Positions 16,047-18,720 of a stretch of 18,720 nt of DNA are shown in pieces. Within the stretch, counting starts at the first letter, position 1. Each line of letters begins with the position of its first letter. The notes under the pieces were generated by a model that was given only the letters and a program-made list of their open reading frames with translations, was not told the origin of the DNA and searched no databases. The stretch spans positions 1 through 18,720 of the forward strand of contig CAJAHC010000149.1 of assembly GCA_903939355.1 (NCBI GenBank), in the 5' to 3' direction. The translations under genes and the position numbers were made by a program. Origin of the DNA: an uncultured Methylococcaceae bacterium (GTDB lineage Bacteria > Pseudomonadota > Gammaproteobacteria > Methylococcales > Methylomonadaceae).

Positions 16047-17861
16047 TTAAGAGTTTTCTATAAGATAATAAGAGGCGACGTCTGTGCGCTGATGCACAGG
16101 TTTGAGTGCGCCTACGCACAGGTCAGTGTGCACAGACGCACAGGTCGACTGCTCGAACTGATGTAAAATATCGGTTACTGTCTCCCACATTTTGACGCCA
16201 CGCTCATCGCTATAGCGATCTGGATAACAAATTACATCGGCATCTGAATTGAGCCTAAAGCCATCCAAGACAATGGCACTGGCTTCTGCCATGATCATTT
16301 TGGTCTGTTCAATGACTTGATCTAACTGTTCTAACGGCGCTTCAATTAAAATTGCATCATGCACCGGCGCACAGACGGTAATGCCGGCCTCTGTGGCCAT
16401 ACAACAGGCCAAACGCAACATCTCTGCACCATTACCTTGCATCAGAAAATTACGCAGGAAACGTGGGTTAGGATCTCGTCCGGCTTGTACGGTCCAACCA
16501 AATACCGTCCACAGTTTATTGTGCAACATGGCGTAATCGACAGCGGCATCTGACCAGCGCCAGAACACTTGATAAGTGTCTTGATGCAGTCGTAATAACA
16601 CATTGGCTTGGATAACCGGTTGGCCAATACGCAGTGCCAGGGATTCCGCTCCCATGCCGTATTGGACAGCCAGTACACAGGCTTTAAATTGCTCACGCTC
16701 AGCTTTATGGCTCTTCTTGGTTGCATTTGCAGGCACGGCACCGGCTTGTATGGCAAAAGCCAGATAAGGATCGCCGGATAAATAAGCTTCCTGCATCAAA
16801 GGATCGCCCGACAACGCCGCAGCTATACCAAATTCCTGCTGACTCCAGTCAATATAAGCAATACCGTAGCCGTCCCGGGGCTTAATGAGGCCACGCAACC
16901 ACACCGCCGTACCAAACACAAATCGAGCGTTACTGGGCTGATTGCGCCCTGTGCGAGCACGAAAAGCGGACAGTAGGGTACGATTTCTTCCATCAGCCCC
17001 CACCGCCAGTTCAGCAAGGCGCATTTGCGATAAAGTAACCCGTAACTCTCTTAGTGGGCCAAGACTAGGATAGCTTTGCGCCATGGCTTTAAAGGTGTCA
17101 TCTTTTAAGTCCAAACGGCCACTGGCTAATAACGGCCACGCAATAGCGTGTGAAACTAACCACTCAGTAAATCGGGCCGTTTTGAAAGAATGACCTTCAT
17201 AGACCCCATAGTCCTGATCTATTTTTCCAATTAGAGTGTCTTGAAGGGCAGACCATGACGCCCGTAACCGCTCCAACATCACTACATCAATCGGAATACC
17301 CGCATGCTCCATATGGGCCGCCGCTTTCATATAACGACCCCGTAACAAGGATCTGGGTAAATCAAGATGCGGTAACATCACTGGCAATAACTGTGCTAAG
17401 GCCGTGACATCGGATTCGCAATAATCCAGTAACGCTAATTTCTCCTCAGATGAATAGTCACCGCCACGTATAGCCAGATCGCGCATGGTGGTTTTTTCAG
17501 CGCTATCGATGGCATCCAAGCCAAAATAAGTCAGGGCACCTAAAAGACCTGCGCCACAAGGTAGCGTCAGGCCATTGGTCATAGTCCTAAACTCACAAAA
17601 CAGATCCAGCACATGAACAGGACAAGGCCACCCCAAGGCCAGATGACAGCCCATTTCAGCGCTGGCATAGTAAGCCACCAATAAAGATTGCTCATCGATG
17701 GCATAAGGCGGCGCAGAAAGCCCACCAAGTTCATCCACCCATAAGCGAATGCACTTGTTTGATAAATATTCTTTTGCCACCAGACAACGCACCTCAGGAA
17801 CAGCGCCCGAAGGCGCTGAGAACTCAAAGTCCACCAACCAAATTTCTTTGAACTGTTCCAC
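16047..17861 (-). CDS. Family A DNA polymerase with 3'-5' exonuclease domain
   Basis: This is a predicted replicative or repair DNA polymerase carried by the element. I choose GTG 17861, which has GAGGAG about 5 bases upstream; a GTG at 17867 abuts that site and is less likely. The 604-residue protein has exonuclease motifs I (VDFEF: D11, E13), II (D86 in VLDLFCEF) and III (Y147-x3-D151 in DYCESD). Polymerase motif A is YIDWSQQE (D338), motif B is REQFKACVLAVQYG (R389, K393, Y401), and motif C is VHDA (H501, D502). All catalytic residues are intact, and the 5' nuclease domain of chromosomal PolA is absent, as in phage enzymes. The recognisable family end is near YPDRYSDERGVKMW; the last 34 residues are a non-conserved tail encoded partly by 22-bp repeats. 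It follows the upstream gene by 9 bases. Confidence 0.93.
   Translation of the reverse strand: MEQFKEIWLVDFEFSAPSGAVPEVRCLVAKEYLSNKCIRLWVDELGGLSAPPYAIDEQSLLVAYYASAEMGCHLALGWPCPVHVLDLFCEFRTMTNGLTLPCGAGLLGALTYFGLDAIDSAEKTTMRDLAIRGGDYSSEEKLALLDYCESDVTALAQLLPVMLPHLDLPRSLLRGRYMKAAAHMEHAGIPIDVVMLERLRASWSALQDTLIGKIDQDYGVYEGHSFKTARFTEWLVSHAIAWPLLASGRLDLKDDTFKAMAQSYPSLGPLRELRVTLSQMRLAELAVGADGRNRTLLSAFRARTGRNQPSNARFVFGTAVWLRGLIKPRDGYGIAYIDWSQQEFGIAAALSGDPLMQEAYLSGDPYLAFAIQAGAVPANATKKSHKAEREQFKACVLAVQYGMGAESLALRIGQPVIQANVLLRLHQDTYQVFWRWSDAAVDYAMLHNKLWTVFGWTVQAGRDPNPRFLRNFLMQGNGAEMLRLACCMATEAGITVCAPVHDAILIEAPLEQLDQVIEQTKMIMAEASAIVLDGFRLNSDADVICYPDRYSDERGVKMWETVTDILHQFEQSTCASVHTDLCVGALKPVHQRTDVASYYLIENS
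16084..16149. repeat. Three tandem 22-bp iteron-like repeats
   Basis: Units are at 16084-16105, 16106-16127 and 16128-16149, with consensus GTGCRCNNAYGCACAGGT plus four variable bases. Each unit contains an inverted repeat GTGC-N6-GCAC, extended in unit 1 to CTGTGC-N6-GCACAG. The period of 22 is not a multiple of 3, so the polymerase gene reads the units in different frames; DNA-level selection is therefore more likely than a protein repeat. Spacing near two helical turns would put bound proteins on one face. Confidence 0.85.
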
Positions 17862-17870
17862 ATCCACTCC

Positions 17871-18488
17871 TCACACTTCGCCGCGCAGGCGACGTAGAGC
17901 AGGATGCTCAAGATCGGTGATATAACGACCTTTAAAGGCAGTCTCCAAAATCTTGGTAAAATCGATGTCAGGCCATTCCGGTTCCGATAAGGATCCGCTG
18001 GATTGGAAGACCTCATAAGCGCCTAAATTCATATTGGCAGAAATTCGAATCCAGTCCTTTTGTGCCATAGTGGCAGCTTCCAAGGCAGAGGCATTCCACT
18101 CATCGTGGCGACCCTCTTCACTGGGTAAGCGAATAGGCCAGAGAAAGAGAACCTTTTGACGATTAATGGCCGTGAACAGCACCTTAGGTGTTAGTTCTCC
18201 ACTGAGATCTGGCCATAAGTCCGGCGAAACCAGGTAAGATTCCCGTTCTTCTTTGAGTTCCAGAATCGCGGTTTCCAAGCGAAAAGCAGGATCCTGGTGG
18301 ACACGGATAAAATCTTGTTTATTGGGTTTACGAACGGGAATGGTCGTGACCAGTTTTTTAACGCCAGTGGCTTCAGAATAGTTTTGGGATAGGCGTAATG
18401 CAGACGGGTCAAAGATAGATTTCGTTTGAGAAATTAACGGACCAATTTTGTCTGTCGCTTGTTTTGCTATAGTATTTTTATCACTCAT
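17871..18488 (-). CDS. Uncharacterised protein encoded upstream of the mobile-element polymerase
   Basis: I do not recognise a named domain. From the ATG at 18488 (AAGGTGAT upstream) the protein is 205 residues; GTG 18497 and ATG 18494 are also in frame but would lie within that site. There is no signal peptide or membrane span. After a polar start come GVKKLVTTIPVRKPNKQDF (about 42-60), a mixed strand-rich region with LETAILELKEERESYLV, then AINRQKVLFLWPIRLPSEEGR and WIRISANMNLGAYEVFQ, and an acidic stretch EPEWPDIDF before a basic end. Charged strands and conserved aromatic residues would suit a nucleic-acid-binding or polymerase accessory protein, but this is inference. I recall similar hypothetical proteins immediately upstream of PolA-type genes in other islands. 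The gap to the polymerase is 9 bases. Confidence 0.75.
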   Translation of the reverse strand: MSDKNTIAKQATDKIGPLISQTKSIFDPSALRLSQNYSEATGVKKLVTTIPVRKPNKQDFIRVHQDPAFRLETAILELKEERESYLVSPDLWPDLSGELTPKVLFTAINRQKVLFLWPIRLPSEEGRHDEWNASALEAATMAQKDWIRISANMNLGAYEVFQSSGSLSEPEWPDIDFTKILETAFKGRYITDLEHPALRRLRGEV

Positions 18489-18492
18489 AATC

Positions 18493-18536
18493 ATCACCTT
18501 GAGGTTAGATGGCTACGTTATGTAACCATTGGTGAT
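18493..18536 (-). promoter_or_regulatory. Leader hairpin covering the ribosome binding site of the first element gene
   Basis: In the minus-strand transcript, ATCACC (18536-18531) can pair with GGTGAT (18498-18493), and GGTTA (18527-18523) with TAACC (18507-18503). Small internal loops of 3 and 4 bases separate the two helices, and the terminal loop is 15 bases. GGTGAT is part of the Shine-Dalgarno site AAGGTGAT for the ATG at 18488, so the folded leader would hide it. Confidence 0.5.
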
Positions 18537-18580
18537 CATCATCGTTGAGCGATTTGAGCGTTACAAATAGCTAATTCATT

Positions 18581-18598
18581 CTAATTTTATAAAATTAG
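18581..18598. promoter_or_regulatory. Perfect 18-bp palindrome, candidate operator
   Basis: CTAATTTTATAAAATTAG is a perfect inverted repeat about 93 bases upstream of the first gene of the element cluster. A half-site-like CTAATT lies one helical turn away at 18571. A dimeric repressor site in the promoter region is the simplest reading. The AT-rich sequence makes a chance palindrome more likely than usual. Confidence 0.45.
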
Positions 18599-18720
18599 TC
18601 TATTAAAAACATTGGGTTATTCTATTTGTTGATGTGATTAACCGTATGGGCAGCAGAGAGTACTGCCAAGGAAATATCAACCAACATGCAGTATTAGCCT
18701 GTACTTGAGTTGCGCGAAAA

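Larger units (their letters stand above)
18489..18720. other. Upstream non-coding region of the element cluster
   Basis: These 232 bases hold the leader hairpin, the direct repeat TTGAGCG at 18545 and 18554 (9-base period), and the 18-bp palindrome. I find no convincing -35/-10 pair for the minus-strand cluster. A 21-codon minus-strand frame at 18622-18687 lacks a ribosome binding site and is not called. The rest to the window edge shows no gene start on either strand. Confidence 0.5.

Noticed and set aside
17579..18016. Minus-strand 145-codon frame starting at an ATG overlapping the polymerase start
   Set aside because: It is a shifted reading of the end of the 205-residue gene and the start of the polymerase; both real frames carry coherent protein sequence and this one does not.
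18622..18687. A 21-codon minus-strand frame near the right edge (MLVDISLAVLSAAHTVNHINK)
   Set aside because: No ribosome binding site and too short to judge; it could be the end of a frame from a longer gene, but the upstream codons contain a stop in this frame.
14389..18720. Search for a second copy of the tRNA 3' end (attR)
   Set aside because: No repeat of the T-arm or acceptor sequence was found by eye, so the element must extend past the right edge or its right end is lost.
1..18720. CRISPR array, rRNA, insertion sequence or transposase
   Set aside because: No spacer-repeat pattern, rRNA motif or transposase frame was seen; the only tandem repeats are those in tolA and at the polymerase end.

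Overview
The window looks like the chromosome of a gammaproteobacterium of moderate, slightly AT-rich composition. The order ybgC-tolQRAB-pal-cpoB-queE-queC-tRNA-Lys is the typical gammaproteobacterial (for example Pseudomonas) arrangement. A methanotroph-type Methylococcales host is a guess I cannot prove from sequence alone. No gap between genes exceeds 300 bases.

Region 1 (1-3522, minus strand) is a tight cluster read right to left: a membrane-anchored TlpA/ResA-like thioredoxin, HemJ (protoporphyrinogen oxidase), then the molybdate importer ModA-ModB-ModC. modC runs off the left edge. An extended -10 promoter precedes the first gene and decides its likely start.

Region 2 (3680-7358, plus strand) holds a HAD phosphoserine-phosphatase-like protein, a YebC/PmpR regulator and the Holliday-junction genes ruvC-ruvA-ruvB, joined by two ATGA stop/start overlaps.

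Region 3 (7421-14388, plus strand) is the Tol-Pal envelope locus: YbgC thioesterase, the TolQ-TolR motor, TolA, the TolB propeller, Pal lipoprotein and CpoB. Next come queE and queC of the queuosine pathway and a tRNA-Lys(TTT) with its own sigma70-type promoter. TolA carries five in-register 72-bp tandem repeats.

Region 4 (14389-18720, minus strand) is the left end of a mobile element inserted at the 3' end of the tRNA-Lys gene. It is a single-strand, tightly packed cluster running toward the tRNA: an unrecognised 205-residue protein, a family A DNA polymerase with 3'-5' exonuclease motifs and no 5' nuclease, a winged-helix-like protein, an excisionase-like HTH protein, and a tyrosine recombinase whose start lies inside the HTH gene. 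Three 22-bp iteron-like repeats overlap the end of the polymerase gene. The leader upstream of the cluster contains an 18-bp perfect palindrome and a hairpin that pairs with the first gene's ribosome binding site. The right end of the element lies outside the window. The best candidate for a little-described system is this polymerase-bearing integrative element, analogous in layout to pipolins but with PolA instead of PolB.
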